Assembly (NCBI RefSeq): GCF_000444995.1
Contig: NC_022041.1
Span: 1,276,001 to 1,340,000, forward strand
From: Paracoccus aminophilus JCM 7686
GTDB lineage: Bacteria > Pseudomonadota > Alphaproteobacteria > Rhodobacterales > Rhodobacteraceae
Direction: 5' to 3'
Length of the DNA stretch: 64,000 nucleotides
Position numbers and translations under genes: made by a program. The notes beneath the pieces are model-generated. The model did not search any database. It was given only the letters and a program-made list of their open reading frames with translations, and was not told the DNA's origin. Within the stretch, counting starts at the first letter, position 1; each line of letters opens with the position of its first letter. Positions 1 to 8,570 of the stretch are shown piece by piece.

Positions 1-58
1 GCCATTTGGGATCGGGGGTATGCTCTCCGTATCCAATCATGTCGCGGCTGTAGCGCAT
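1..58 (-). CDS. puuE: Allantoinase PuuE (polysaccharide-deacetylase type), N-terminal fragment
   Basis: Only the first 19 codons lie in the window; the gene continues beyond base 1. Read on the minus strand from ATG at 58, the peptide begins MRYSRDMIGYGEHTPDPKW. This matches the characteristic start of PuuE-type allantoinases, which hydrolyse allantoin to allantoate in purine breakdown and are unrelated to the amidohydrolase allantoinases. An AAGGA ribosome site lies about 7 bases before the ATG. It diverges from the purine permease at 492, which supports a purine-catabolism role. So little protein is visible that the call rests on the N-terminal pattern plus the neighbour. Confidence 0.72.
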   Translation of the reverse strand, partial: MRYSRDMIGYGEHTPDPKW

Positions 59-491
59 CCGGGAATCCTTTTTGGAAATCGGCCGAAGCCCGGCCCTTGC
101 AGATGAGGAACCACTTTGCCGGGAGGACAGCAAGTCGTCAAAATGAAATTCTGTGTTAAGGATTTGTATAAAATCAACCATGACCGAGGCGGGCGGTCAA
201 GCCTGTCGCGAATCGACTTGCGCTCTGGCAGAGCGGTGTCGCGTTGGAGTTGCGCTGGCGGAGGGGCGACAGAGGCGCCTTCGAATTTTATCGCAGACAT
301 ATTTGTATTATTGGTGGCAGACTGAAACGGAGCCGATCAACTGCCCGAAGGGCAGGACGGCGCGATACCGCCATTTTCTACCAGTTCTTAAGTTAGCCTT
401 AAGTTTTTCGATAAAGTCGCCGGAGGTCCGGCCCGATAAGTTCCACGCAGCTCACCTTGGGGAGAGGTGGTGCCAAAGGGGGGAGATCACT
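59..491. promoter_or_regulatory. Divergent control region between puuE and the purine permease
   Basis: This 433-base spacer separates two divergent purine genes and must hold both promoters. It is more AT-rich than its surroundings between about 150 and 420. Two copies of CTTAAG lie 11 bases apart at 387-392 and 398-403, about 90 bases before the permease start; this could be part of a regulator site but nothing identifies the protein. I see no convincing gene and no purine-riboswitch fold. Confidence 0.4.
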
Positions 492-1964
492 TTGCAACCA
501 ACACAGAGCGCTCAAGGACAGTTGACGCGGCCCGAGGACGAGAGGCTCGGCCTTTTTGCCAATCTCGCTTATGGGATGCAGCATATCCTGACCATGTATG
601 GCGGCATTGTCGCCGTGCCGCTGATCGTCGGTCAGGCCGCAGGGATGAGCCCGGCGGATATTGGGCTGTTGATCACGGCCTCGCTGTTTGCCGGAGGCGT
701 CGCGACCATCCTGCAGACCATGGGCCTGCCGTTCTTCGGCTGCCAATTGCCGCTGGTTCAGGGGGTTTCCTTCGCAGGCGTCGCGACGATGATCGCGATT
801 TCCGGGACTGGCGGGATCGAGGCGGTCTTTGGCGCGGTCATTCTGGCCTCGCTGATGGGGCTTTTGATCACGCCGGTCTTCTCGCGCATCACCCGCTTTT
901 TCCCGCCACTCGTTGCGGGCATCGTCATCACCACGATCGGGCTGACGCTGATGCCCGTCGCGGGCGGCTGGGCCATGGGCGGAGACCGCAATGCCGCCGA
1001 TTTCGGCAGTCAGGCCAATGTGCTGCTGGCCGGGGTGACGCTGGTGATCGTGCTGTTGCTGAGCAAAGTCGGCAATGCGGCGATCTCGCGGCTCTCGATC
1101 CTGCTGGCGCTGGTGATCGGCACTGCGATTGCCTATGCGGCGGGCATGACCGATTTTTCGCGGGTGAGCGACGGTCCGGTCTTTGCTCTGCCCAAGATCT
1201 TTGAATTCGGCTATCCGACCTTTGGCGTCGCGGCGACGATCTCCATGTTCATCGTCATTCTGGTGACGCTGGTTGAAACCTCGGCCGATATTTTCGCGGT
1301 CGGAGAGATCGTCGGGACCAAGGTCGATTCGCGCCGTCTGGGCGACGGGCTGCGCGCCGATATGCTCTCGAGCATGCTCGCGCCCTTTGTCGGCTCGTTC
1401 ACGCAAAGCGCCTTCGCCCAGAACGTCGGGCTGGTTGCAGTCACCGGGATCCGCAGCCGCTATGTCGTGGCGACGGGCGGGCTCATCCTGATCGCGCTCG
1501 GGCTGTTGCCGATCATGGGACGCGTCGTCGCCGCCATCCCGAGCCCGGTTCTCGGCGGCGCGGGCATCGTCTTGTTCGGCACGGTCGCGGCCAGCGGCAT
1601 CCGCACGCTGTCGCGGGTCGATTACGTCAACAACATGAACCTGATCATCGTCGCGACCTCGATCGGCTTTGGCACGATCCCGATCGTGATCCCGCAATTC
1701 TACCACCATTTCCCGGCCTGGGTTGAGACGATCTTCCATTCGGGCATCAGCTCTTCGGCGATTATGGCGATCACGCTGAACCTGCTGTTCAACCATCTCA
1801 AGCTCGGGAATTCGGATCAGCCTTCGGTCTTTGGCGCGGCTTCCGAGCGGACGATCCGTTATGCCGATATCGCCCAGCTGGAGGAGGGCGATTATTTCGC
1901 GAATGGCAAACTGTACAATGCCGATGGAAAAGAGGTGCCGCTGGCGGGATCTGGCGGACACTGA
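492..1964 (+). CDS. NCS2-family xanthine/uric acid permease
   Basis: This 490-residue polytopic membrane protein belongs to the nucleobase-cation symporter-2 (nucleobase/ascorbate transporter) family, which imports xanthine, urate or uracil with protons. The family signature QNVGLVAVTGIRSR sits near residues 310-323, preceded by a VETSADIFAVGE segment, and the QH motif of the first helix is near residue 30. I chose TTG at 492 because a strong GGGGGGAG site lies just upstream and the conserved region begins about 15 residues later; the frame is open further upstream without family similarity. Its divergent partner is puuE, so urate or xanthine is the likeliest substrate, but family membership alone does not separate these from uracil. 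Confidence 0.87.
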   Translation: MQPTQSAQGQLTRPEDERLGLFANLAYGMQHILTMYGGIVAVPLIVGQAAGMSPADIGLLITASLFAGGVATILQTMGLPFFGCQLPLVQGVSFAGVATMIAISGTGGIEAVFGAVILASLMGLLITPVFSRITRFFPPLVAGIVITTIGLTLMPVAGGWAMGGDRNAADFGSQANVLLAGVTLVIVLLLSKVGNAAISRLSILLALVIGTAIAYAAGMTDFSRVSDGPVFALPKIFEFGYPTFGVAATISMFIVILVTLVETSADIFAVGEIVGTKVDSRRLGDGLRADMLSSMLAPFVGSFTQSAFAQNVGLVAVTGIRSRYVVATGGLILIALGLLPIMGRVVAAIPSPVLGGAGIVLFGTVAASGIRTLSRVDYVNNMNLIIVATSIGFGTIPIVIPQFYHHFPAWVETIFHSGISSSAIMAITLNLLFNHLKLGNSDQPSVFGAASERTIRYADIAQLEEGDYFANGKLYNADGKEVPLAGSGGH

Positions 1965-1987
1965 ACCTCGGCTGGTTCGACGATTGT

Positions 1988-2017
1988 GGGCGCGCCTGTC
2001 GCAAGGGCGCGCCTTTT
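1988..2017 (+). terminator. Rho-independent terminator after the purine permease
   Basis: GGCGCGCC at 1989-1996 and again at 2006-2013 pair across a 9-base loop, followed by TTTT. It lies 25 bases after the permease stop, in the gap before the convergent LysR gene. Confidence 0.7.
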
Positions 2018-2035
2018 GCGTCCGGATCTGGCCGG

Positions 2036-2938
2036 TCAGTCGAGGCAGGCTTTGATTTGCTCGCCCAGCCAGCGCAAAGCCGGATCGCTGCGCCGCCTGC
2101 GATGTTGGATCTGGGTGAAGGCGATCTCGGGCAGGGCCAGCGGCGGCTCGGTGATGACCAGCCCGGGCGCCACAGTCGAGAGGCTGCGGCGCGCGACGGT
2201 CAGGATCAGATCGGTTCCGGCGATGACTTCGGGCGCGACGCTCCAATGCGGCAGGATCAGTGCGATTTTGCGGGCCTGACCGTGGTGGCGCAGCGCAAGG
2301 TCAAGCTCGGTCGCGGCCTCGCCATGAACCGCGACAAGGACATGGGGCGCCGACCAGTAAAGCGCGGCGCTCAGCCCGAGATAGGGTTGGGGCTGATGGC
2401 GCGGATCAAGCAGGCAGGCATAACGGTCGGTGAAAAGCGGCGCCGCATCGATCTGGGCGGGCAGGGTCGGGAAGACCCCAAGCGCCAGATCGACCTCGCC
2501 GTCGAGCACCGCGGCCACCATCGCCTCGCGGCTGCGCTGGGTCACGATCAGCTCGACCCCCGGCGCGATCTGGCGCAGATGGCGCATCAGCTTGGGCAAA
2601 AGCGCATGAGCGCCGTAATCCGACAAAGCGAGGCGGAAGACGTGGCGCGCCTCGGGCGCGAAATCTCCATCACCAAGCAGCGCCCGGATCTGGATCATCG
2701 CCTCGCCAAGCGGTCCGGTCAGCTCGAGCGCGCGCAGCGTCGGCACCATCCGACCGGCCTCGCGGGTGAACAAGGGATCGTCCAGAAGCTTGCGCAGCCG
2801 CGCCAAAGCATGGCTGACGGCAGGCTGGCTCATATTCAGCCGCGCCGCCGCACGGGACAGATGCTGTTCCGAGAGCAGCGCATCGAGCACGACAAGCAGG
2901 TTGAGATCGACGGCGCGCAGATTGGGGCTTTGGGTCAT
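2036..2938 (-). CDS. LysR-family transcriptional regulator (NodD-like subgroup)
   Basis: This 300-residue protein has the usual LysR layout: an N-terminal winged helix-turn-helix (about residues 10-68, with LSRAAARLNMSQPAVSHALARLR as the core) and a C-terminal effector-binding domain of the periplasmic-binding-protein fold. The start DLNLLVVLDALL is typical of the NodD/NahR-like subgroup. The ATG at 2938 has no strong ribosome site and sits just after a short possible reading frame, so translation may be coupled. The target and ligand are unknown; the MFS gene beyond the short frame is a candidate but not an obvious one. Confidence 0.85.
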   Translation of the reverse strand: MTQSPNLRAVDLNLLVVLDALLSEQHLSRAAARLNMSQPAVSHALARLRKLLDDPLFTREAGRMVPTLRALELTGPLGEAMIQIRALLGDGDFAPEARHVFRLALSDYGAHALLPKLMRHLRQIAPGVELIVTQRSREAMVAAVLDGEVDLALGVFPTLPAQIDAAPLFTDRYACLLDPRHQPQPYLGLSAALYWSAPHVLVAVHGEAATELDLALRHHGQARKIALILPHWSVAPEVIAGTDLILTVARRSLSTVAPGLVITEPPLALPEIAFTQIQHRRRRSDPALRWLGEQIKACLD

Positions 2939-2945
2939 GGCCGCA

Positions 2946-3257
2946 TCATGGCGCAGCGCGCGGGAAAATCAAATCCGGGCCGATGCGCGCGGGGCTGAGA
3001 TAGCGGGTTTGGGCGCGCCGTTCTGTGGCCCAGGATAGAGGCGGCTTGGCGGAGGGCCCTTTCCCTGACGCGCGGCTCAACGAGGCGGGGAGAGATGGCA
3101 AAGAGGGGGCGCGATCTTCGCCCTGAAGAGCCTCGACAAAGCGCTCTTGCGTGACCGGCGGAGGGGCCGCCCGCCAGCACACTGCGGTCCCTTGCGAGGT
3201 CACCCATGCGACCGGCCCTTTGATCCCCAAGCCTTGAGGCACGAAGCAGATCGTCAA
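2946..3257 (-). CDS. Possible small hypothetical protein upstream of the LysR gene
   Basis: A 103-codon frame starting at TTG ends 7 bases before the LysR ATG. Third codon positions are strongly G/C-biased, as in the real genes nearby. Against it are the weak start, no recognisable domain, a proline- and alanine-rich composition, and an overlapping alternative frame (ATG at 3267) of similar length. It could be a degraded gene or chance coding bias in high-GC DNA. Confidence 0.28.
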   Translation of the reverse strand: MTICFVPQGLGIKGPVAWVTSQGTAVCWRAAPPPVTQERFVEALQGEDRAPSLPSLPASLSRASGKGPSAKPPLSWATERRAQTRYLSPARIGPDLIFPRAAP

Positions 3258-3281
3258 TCTTTTGCATTTTCTTTTTATAAT
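3253..3281 (+). promoter_or_regulatory. Possible promoter for the MFS gene
   Basis: A perfect TATAAT lies at 3276-3281 in a short AT-rich stretch of an otherwise GC-rich region. The -35 element 17 bases upstream (GTCAAT, 3253-3258) is weak. It would give an mRNA leader of about 140 bases before the MFS start. The rest of the 3258-3430 stretch shows no gene. Confidence 0.35.
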
Positions 3282-3430
3282 GGTTTCAGACCGCTCTGCC
3301 TTATTGCCGCGCCCTGAAACTCGTGCGAAGGCTCGGGAAAGAGTGGCACATCCGGCCGCCGCTCTGGCCCGCGCCGAGGGAAACGCCCAAGGCCAGTCAG
3401 GCGCGCGCCGGTCTTTCTGGCAGCTTCGAC

Positions 3431-4609
3431 ATGCAGGCGGATATCAGCAGGGACGGCCGGGCGCCTTGGGGCGCCTTGCTCGGGGTGAATGCGGCGATCG
3501 GGGCCTTCGGCTTTTCGCAAGGGCTTAGCTATCCTTTGTTCACGCTGCTGATGCAGCAACAAGGCATGTCGCCCGCCGCCATCGGCGCTTCGGCGGCGAT
3601 GATGCCGCTTGGGCTGATCCTGTCGGCGAGCCTCGTACCGAGCTTGGTGCGCCTCTTCGGGATGCGGCAGCTCGCGGTCGGCTGCGCACTGGCGGCCGCG
3701 CTCTGCTTTTTCCTGATCGGGGTTTTTCAGAGCTGGGTCGGCTGGTTCGTGCTGCGCTTCCTCCTTGGGATCATCATCAACCCGCTTTATGTGCTCGGCG
3801 AGGTCTGGGCGCTGTCGCTGGCCCCCCCGGCGCGGCGCGGGCGCATGATGGGCGTCTTCAACACGGTGATGAGCGCGGCCTATGCCTCGGGCCCGCTGGC
3901 CCTCGCGATGATCGGGGTCGAGGGCTGGACGCCGTTTCTTGTGGGCGTCGGTGGCTTTTGTCTGGCAAGCGTCGGGCTCGCGCTGGTGTCGCGCCGTCTG
4001 CCGGTCCTGAGCTTCGATCAAGATGAGAGCGGCACGAACAAGGGCGTCTTCGCTTTCTGGACCGTCGCGCCCGCGCTGTTGACCGCCGTCTGTGTCTCGG
4101 CGGCGAGCTTGCAGGCGAATGTCGCCTTGCTTCCGGTTTTTGGCGCAGGCTACGGGCTTTCAGAGCTGACGCTGCCGCGTCTGGTCACGGCGCTGTCGGT
4201 TGGCAATATCTTCATCCAGCTTCCTCTGGGCATTGCCGCCGAACGGATCGGCCCGCGCTTCATGATTATCTTTTGCGCCAGCATGACGGTGGTTGCGGCG
4301 GTGCTTTTGCCCTCCTTCATCCTGACCCCGGCGGTCTGGCCGCTGCTGATGCTGCTCGGGGGGATGAGCTACGGCGTCTATACGATGGCGTTGATCGAGC
4401 TTGGCAACCGCTTCCACGGTCAGATGCTGGTCGCGGGCAATGCGGCTTTCGCGATGATGTGGGGCATGGGCGGGATGCTGGGCGCGCCCGGGGCGGGCGT
4501 GCTCATGCAGGCAATTGGCCCGGTCGGGCTGCCGGTCGTGATTACCGTGCTGATGAGCGTGTTGATCACGCTGGCGATCCTGCGCAAGATCCAACGCGAG
4601 CTGCGCTGA
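3431..4609 (+). CDS. Major facilitator superfamily transporter (YcaD-like)
   Basis: The 392-residue protein has about twelve hydrophobic segments in two halves and resembles the YcaD-type MFS group. The segment RFLLGIIINPLYVLGEVWALSLAPPARRGRMMG (around residues 115-145) carries the E-W and RRGR pattern of that group. Its substrate is unknown. I chose ATG 3431 because the first membrane segment follows soon after (GVNAAIGAFGFSQG) and the 36 extra codons upstream are basic and unlike the family. The 3' end overlaps the convergent oxidoreductase gene by 44 bases. Confidence 0.8.
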   Translation: MQADISRDGRAPWGALLGVNAAIGAFGFSQGLSYPLFTLLMQQQGMSPAAIGASAAMMPLGLILSASLVPSLVRLFGMRQLAVGCALAAALCFFLIGVFQSWVGWFVLRFLLGIIINPLYVLGEVWALSLAPPARRGRMMGVFNTVMSAAYASGPLALAMIGVEGWTPFLVGVGGFCLASVGLALVSRRLPVLSFDQDESGTNKGVFAFWTVAPALLTAVCVSAASLQANVALLPVFGAGYGLSELTLPRLVTALSVGNIFIQLPLGIAAERIGPRFMIIFCASMTVVAAVLLPSFILTPAVWPLLMLLGGMSYGVYTMALIELGNRFHGQMLVAGNAAFAMMWGMGGMLGAPGAGVLMQAIGPVGLPVVITVLMSVLITLAILRKIQRELR

Positions 4610-6092
4610 CAAGGGCGGGCTCGGCAAGGACCGCCGCGCGGGGCTCGACCGTCTCTAGTTCGGGCTCGATTTCCGCAGCGAGTCCGTTCGCGGCAAGAAT
4701 GCGCTCGGCCAAAGCCGCCGCTTGTATCCGCTGCTCGGGGATCGAGCTGGATTCCCACGCAACACCCCGCAAAGGATGGCCGATCGCCAAGAGATCCGGC
4801 TGCACCCTGCCGTCTTGCGCAATCACCTGCCCCTCGGGCGTCGCGTCGATGCCAAAGCCGGTGTCATGGGCGCGCACCAGACCCGAGGCCAACAACTGTC
4901 GCACAAGCGGCGCCTCGACACGGCGCCAGTCATGTTCTTGATGGCCCCGGCAATCGATCACCGCATCGACCTCAAGCACTTCGGGCGTGGTCCCGCCACG
5001 CGGGCGCAGGTGGGCGGTCAGCCTTGCGCCAGAGCTCAGGTCAAGAAGACGTGCGGCCCGCGAGCTGAACCGACCCTCGGTGCGGGCACGCTCCAGCGCC
5101 GCAAAAGAGGGCGGCGCGGCGCGGTGGAGCGTCACATCCCAAAGCGCGCGCAGATGGCGGATGAAGCGCAGCCGCTCGGCGCGGGGCGCGTTCAGCCAAA
5201 GCGGCAGGATATGCTCGCGCACGGCCGGGGCCAAAGCCTGCCAGTCGCCACCTGCCGCGCGCAGCGCCTTGCGCTCGCGATTGACCGCGCGCAGCAGTGC
5301 CGTCGCCGTGCGGGGCAGAGCTTCGGGGTCAAGAAAGGGCGGCCAAGGTTCGGGCACGCGACGGGGCTCGATCAAATGGCCACGCCGCGAAATGGCATGA
5401 TAGCGCCCGCGTAATCCGCGCGCCTCAAGGCTTGCCACCATATCGATCATCGAAAGCGAGGCCCCGATCAGCAGGACATCTTTCGCCCCGACCACCGGAT
5501 CAAGAACGCCTGACTGCCAAGGATTGCGGATATAGCGTGGATCATCGATGGGCGCGGCGGGTGCGGCGAAGGGAAAGACCCCGGTCGCCAACACGACCCG
5601 GTCGACGAGAAAACGCGCGCCGCTGTCGGTTTCGGCCTCGAAAGCCGCACCGCGCCGGCGCAGGGCGACGATTTCACTGCGCAGATGGGTGACCTCGGTG
5701 TCGGGCCGGGCGGTCAGTGCCGCGCGGGCGAATTCTTGCGCGACATAGGTGCCGAAAATCCGGCGCGGGATGAAGACCTCGCTCAGATCGCCCTCGGGCG
5801 GGGTCCAGTCGCCGTCGCGGCCATGCGCGCGCACCCATTCGGCGAGATGGTCGGGCGCGCTGTCGGGATAGAGCGAGAAATGCCCGGCCGGGCCATTGAC
5901 CAGATGCACGCTGTCGTGACTGTCATAGGCGACACCCCGGCCGATCTCGGCGCGCGGCTCGGCGATGGTGAGCTGAAGATGGGGCGCCTTCTCAAGCAAC
6001 CGGATCGCCAGCGCTGCCCCGGCAAAGCCGCCGCCGATGATGAGGATATGGGGCCCGCGCGGGGCGGCATTGATCGGCAGGGCATAGGTCAT
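4566..6092 (-). CDS. FAD/NAD(P)-binding oxidoreductase (COG4529-like)
   Basis: A 508-residue protein with an N-terminal dinucleotide-binding fold (HILIIGGGFAGAALAIRLL, about residues 16-34) and a second nucleotide motif (VLLIGASLSMIDMVASLEA, about residue 205). These fit the FAD-NAD(P)-binding family of putative monooxygenase-like proteins, for which no reaction is well established. ATG 6092 is preferred over GTG 6098 because GAAAGAG sits at proper distance. It follows a GcvA-like LysR gene by 33 bases on the same strand, so the two are probably co-transcribed. Its 3' end overlaps the MFS gene on the opposite strand. Confidence 0.75.
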   Translation of the reverse strand: MTYALPINAAPRGPHILIIGGGFAGAALAIRLLEKAPHLQLTIAEPRAEIGRGVAYDSHDSVHLVNGPAGHFSLYPDSAPDHLAEWVRAHGRDGDWTPPEGDLSEVFIPRRIFGTYVAQEFARAALTARPDTEVTHLRSEIVALRRRGAAFEAETDSGARFLVDRVVLATGVFPFAAPAAPIDDPRYIRNPWQSGVLDPVVGAKDVLLIGASLSMIDMVASLEARGLRGRYHAISRRGHLIEPRRVPEPWPPFLDPEALPRTATALLRAVNRERKALRAAGGDWQALAPAVREHILPLWLNAPRAERLRFIRHLRALWDVTLHRAAPPSFAALERARTEGRFSSRAARLLDLSSGARLTAHLRPRGGTTPEVLEVDAVIDCRGHQEHDWRRVEAPLVRQLLASGLVRAHDTGFGIDATPEGQVIAQDGRVQPDLLAIGHPLRGVAWESSSIPEQRIQAAALAERILAANGLAAEIEPELETVEPRAAVLAEPALVSAARVGSCAGSPA

Positions 6093-6125
6093 GTGCACTC
6101 TTTCGCGATGGGTCGGGGCGCGCCA

Positions 6126-7091
6126 TCAGGCGGCATAGGTCCAGCTTGGCACTGCCGCCGTCTCTACCCGCAGCCATTTCAGCAATTGGGTGATTGGGGG
6201 CAGATGCGCGGGATGATCGGGGGTGACGAAGTAATAGGCCTTGGCCAGAGGCCAGGGCTCGCCAAAGGGCATGATCAGCCGTCCGCTGGCGAGATCAGCC
6301 TCGGCCAAACGCAGCTTGCCCAAAGCGATCCCCTTGCCCGCCGCCGCCGCTTCGAGCACCAGCGAGGATTGCTGAAGCCGGATGCCCACCCGCGCGGTTT
6401 CACTGGCGCGCAGCCCGTGGCTTTGCAGCCATTTTTCCCAATCGGGGCCAGTGGCATCCTGCTCGGGACCGGTTTCATGGAGCAGGGGGACAGGATCGGC
6501 CAAGGCCTGGGGGCCTCGGTCGAGAAGGGCGTGATCTTGCGCGAATTCGGGGCTGCACAAAGGTACCAAAGCCTCGGACATCAGATAATGCGCGGCAAGG
6601 CCGGGATAGGTGCCGTTGCCATAGCGGATCGCGCAATCGAGACGGCCCTCGCTGAAACTGGCCAGACTGGCCGAGGCTTCGATGATCAGCTCAAGCCCGG
6701 GCACGGCCTCATGAAGCGCATCAAGGCGCGGCATCAGCCATTTCATCGCGAAACTTGGCGGCACCGAAATCCGCAGGGCCGGGCTGGTGGTGCCGAGATC
6801 CGACAGCGCAGTGACCATCGAGGAAAAGGCCTCGGTCAGCCCGGGCAGGACGGTCAGGCCAAGCGCGGTCAGCTCGAGCCGCCCACGTCGGCGCAGAAAC
6901 AGCGGGCCGCCGAGATGGTCTTCGAGCAGGCGCACCTGCTGACCGATCGCCGCCGCCGAGACATGCAGCTCTGCCGCCGCCGCGCCGAAGCTTTGCTGAC
7001 GAGCCGAGACCACGAAAGCGCGCAAAGCGTTGAGCGGCGGCAAGCGGGCAATTGTCACGCGGCTGGCAGATCCGGACGCTCTCTCCGGCAT
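6126..7091 (-). CDS. LysR-family regulator, GcvA-like
   Basis: The 321-residue protein begins its conserved part with LPPLNALRAFVVSARQQSF, the hallmark opening of the GcvA/AmpR-like LysR subgroup. The helix-turn-helix spans about residues 25-75 and an effector domain follows (SVPPSFAMKWLMPRL, AIRYGNG). It lies immediately upstream of the FAD oxidoreductase gene on the same strand, which suggests it controls or is co-expressed with that gene. The ligand is unknown. Confidence 0.85.
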   Translation of the reverse strand: MPERASGSASRVTIARLPPLNALRAFVVSARQQSFGAAAAELHVSAAAIGQQVRLLEDHLGGPLFLRRRGRLELTALGLTVLPGLTEAFSSMVTALSDLGTTSPALRISVPPSFAMKWLMPRLDALHEAVPGLELIIEASASLASFSEGRLDCAIRYGNGTYPGLAAHYLMSEALVPLCSPEFAQDHALLDRGPQALADPVPLLHETGPEQDATGPDWEKWLQSHGLRASETARVGIRLQQSSLVLEAAAAGKGIALGKLRLAEADLASGRLIMPFGEPWPLAKAYYFVTPDHPAHLPPITQLLKWLRVETAAVPSWTYAA

Positions 7092-7341
7092 GGGCTGACC
7101 TTTCCTGATGGCCTTGAACCTGATGTCTTTGGCGGGAAAACGCGGGCGGCAGAGCTCAGTAGGAAGCGCTCTACCCGCGCGATAATAGGGAAAAGCTAGG
7201 GGGTGGCGGGCTCTTTGCCCATTCCAAAGAAGCTGCGGAAAGAGGAAACGCCGCCCATGGATCCCGGTCTTGGGAGAATTACTCTATTAGACGAGTCGTG
7301 TATTTCTCGGCGCGCAAAGGCTTAGGTCGAATCGCGCGCTC

Positions 7342-7779
7342 TCAGCCCTTTGGCTTTTCGGAAGCGGCAATCGCTTTGGCCAGAGTGTCACGCTCGGGGC
7401 AGCCGGTCGGGCAGAAGAGATCGAGCATCCCGAGATTGGCCTTCGCGCCCGCGAGATCTCCGGTCTGAAGAAAGAGCTCGCCCTGATATTCAAGCGCGCC
7501 GCGATGGCTGGGGTCATAATAAAGCGCCTCGCGGTACCAGCGCGCCGAATCCTCGAGGCGGTCGAGCTTGCGGGTCGTATAGCCGAGCAGATTGTAAAGA
7601 TCGGCGTGTTTGACGGTCTGCGAGAGCTCGGCCAGTCCCGTCAGCGCAGTTTCATAATCGCCGGAATAGATCTGGGCGCGGATCTGGGAGAGATCGGGCA
7701 GTTTGGTCGAGGGCGGTGTGTCCACCGCCCCCGCCACTGTCGCCCAGAAAAGAGCGATGCCAAAGGCCAGAGCCCTCAT
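7342..7779 (-). CDS. Secreted TPR-repeat protein of the ABC operon
   Basis: A 145-residue protein with an N-terminal signal peptide (MRALAFGIALFWATVAGAVD) and about two tetratricopeptide repeats (DLYNLLGYTTRKLDRLEDSARWY and the next helix pair). It also has a C-terminal pair of cysteines in the segment DLFCPTGCPERD. The ATG shares an ATGA overlap with the stop of the ABC ATPase gene, and GGAGGTC inside the ATPase gene is its ribosome site, so the two are translationally coupled. It probably acts in the periplasm, perhaps with the uptake system, but no such partner is known to me. Confidence 0.72.
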   Translation of the reverse strand: MRALAFGIALFWATVAGAVDTPPSTKLPDLSQIRAQIYSGDYETALTGLAELSQTVKHADLYNLLGYTTRKLDRLEDSARWYREALYYDPSHRGALEYQGELFLQTGDLAGAKANLGMLDLFCPTGCPERDTLAKAIAASEKPKG

Positions 7780-8549
7780 GCGACCTCCAACTCATATTCG
7801 CCCATCAGCGAGAGGATCTGGCGCTTGATAGCGATGAAATCCTGACCGGCGCGGTCGCGGGTGCGCGGCAGATCGACGGCGATTTCATCGACGATCCGGC
7901 CGGGGTCTGAATTCATCACGACTACCCGATCCGACAGGAAAATCGCCTCATCGACATCATGGGTGACAAGGATCATGGTCACGCCCTCGGCCCGCCAGAT
8001 CCGCACCAGCTCTTCTTGCAGCCTGATCCGGGTCAGCGCATCGAGCGCGCCCAGCGGCTCGTCCAGCAGCAGAAGGCGCGGGCGGGTCACCAGCCCGCGC
8101 GCAATCGCGCCGCGCTGGGCCATGCCGCCCGACAGTTGGTGCGGATAGACCTTCTCGAACCCATGCAGCCCGACCAGACGGATGTGATCGCGCACCGTCT
8201 CGCGCCGTGCCTCGCGCGAGAGGCCAGAGTTTTCCAGCGCCAGCGCGACATTGCCCTCCAGCGTCAGCCAGGGCAGCAGACGGTGGTCCTGAAAAACGAT
8301 GCCGCGATCGAGGCTCGTGCCCGCAATGCGCTCGCCATCCAGCAGGATATCGCCGGAATAGTCGCGATCCAGCCCAAGGATCAGTCGCAAAAGTGTCGAC
8401 TTGCCGCAGCCCGAGGGGCCGACAATGGAAATGAACTCGCCCGGTTTCACATGCAGGTTGACATGGGACAGCGCGTCGAAGCGGCGCCCGTTAACCTCAT
8501 ATTGCTTTGCGACGTCACGAATATCGAGCGTGCCAACATCGGTGGTCAT
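7776..8549 (-). CDS. ABC transporter ATP-binding protein (nitrate/sulfonate/taurine type)
   Basis: A 257-residue ATPase with Walker A GPSGCGKST (residues 44-52), signature LSGGMAQR, Walker B LLLLDEP and the switch histidine in LVTHDVDEA. The sequence places it with the TauB/SsuB/NrtD family that powers uptake of sulfonates, nitrate or related anions. Three ATG codons lie in a row; the third (8549) has the best spacing to AAGGAG, so I start there. It sits 21 bases after the permease gene and overlaps the TPR gene by four bases. Confidence 0.88.
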   Translation of the reverse strand: MTTDVGTLDIRDVAKQYEVNGRRFDALSHVNLHVKPGEFISIVGPSGCGKSTLLRLILGLDRDYSGDILLDGERIAGTSLDRGIVFQDHRLLPWLTLEGNVALALENSGLSREARRETVRDHIRLVGLHGFEKVYPHQLSGGMAQRGAIARGLVTRPRLLLLDEPLGALDALTRIRLQEELVRIWRAEGVTMILVTHDVDEAIFLSDRVVVMNSDPGRIVDEIAVDLPRTRDRAGQDFIAIKRQILSLMGEYELEVA

Positions 8550-8570
8550 CATCATTCTCCTTGTCCGGCC

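Noticed and set aside
59..491. A purine riboswitch before the NCS2 permease
   Set aside because: I could not find the three-way junction or conserved loop sequences of the guanine/adenine class.
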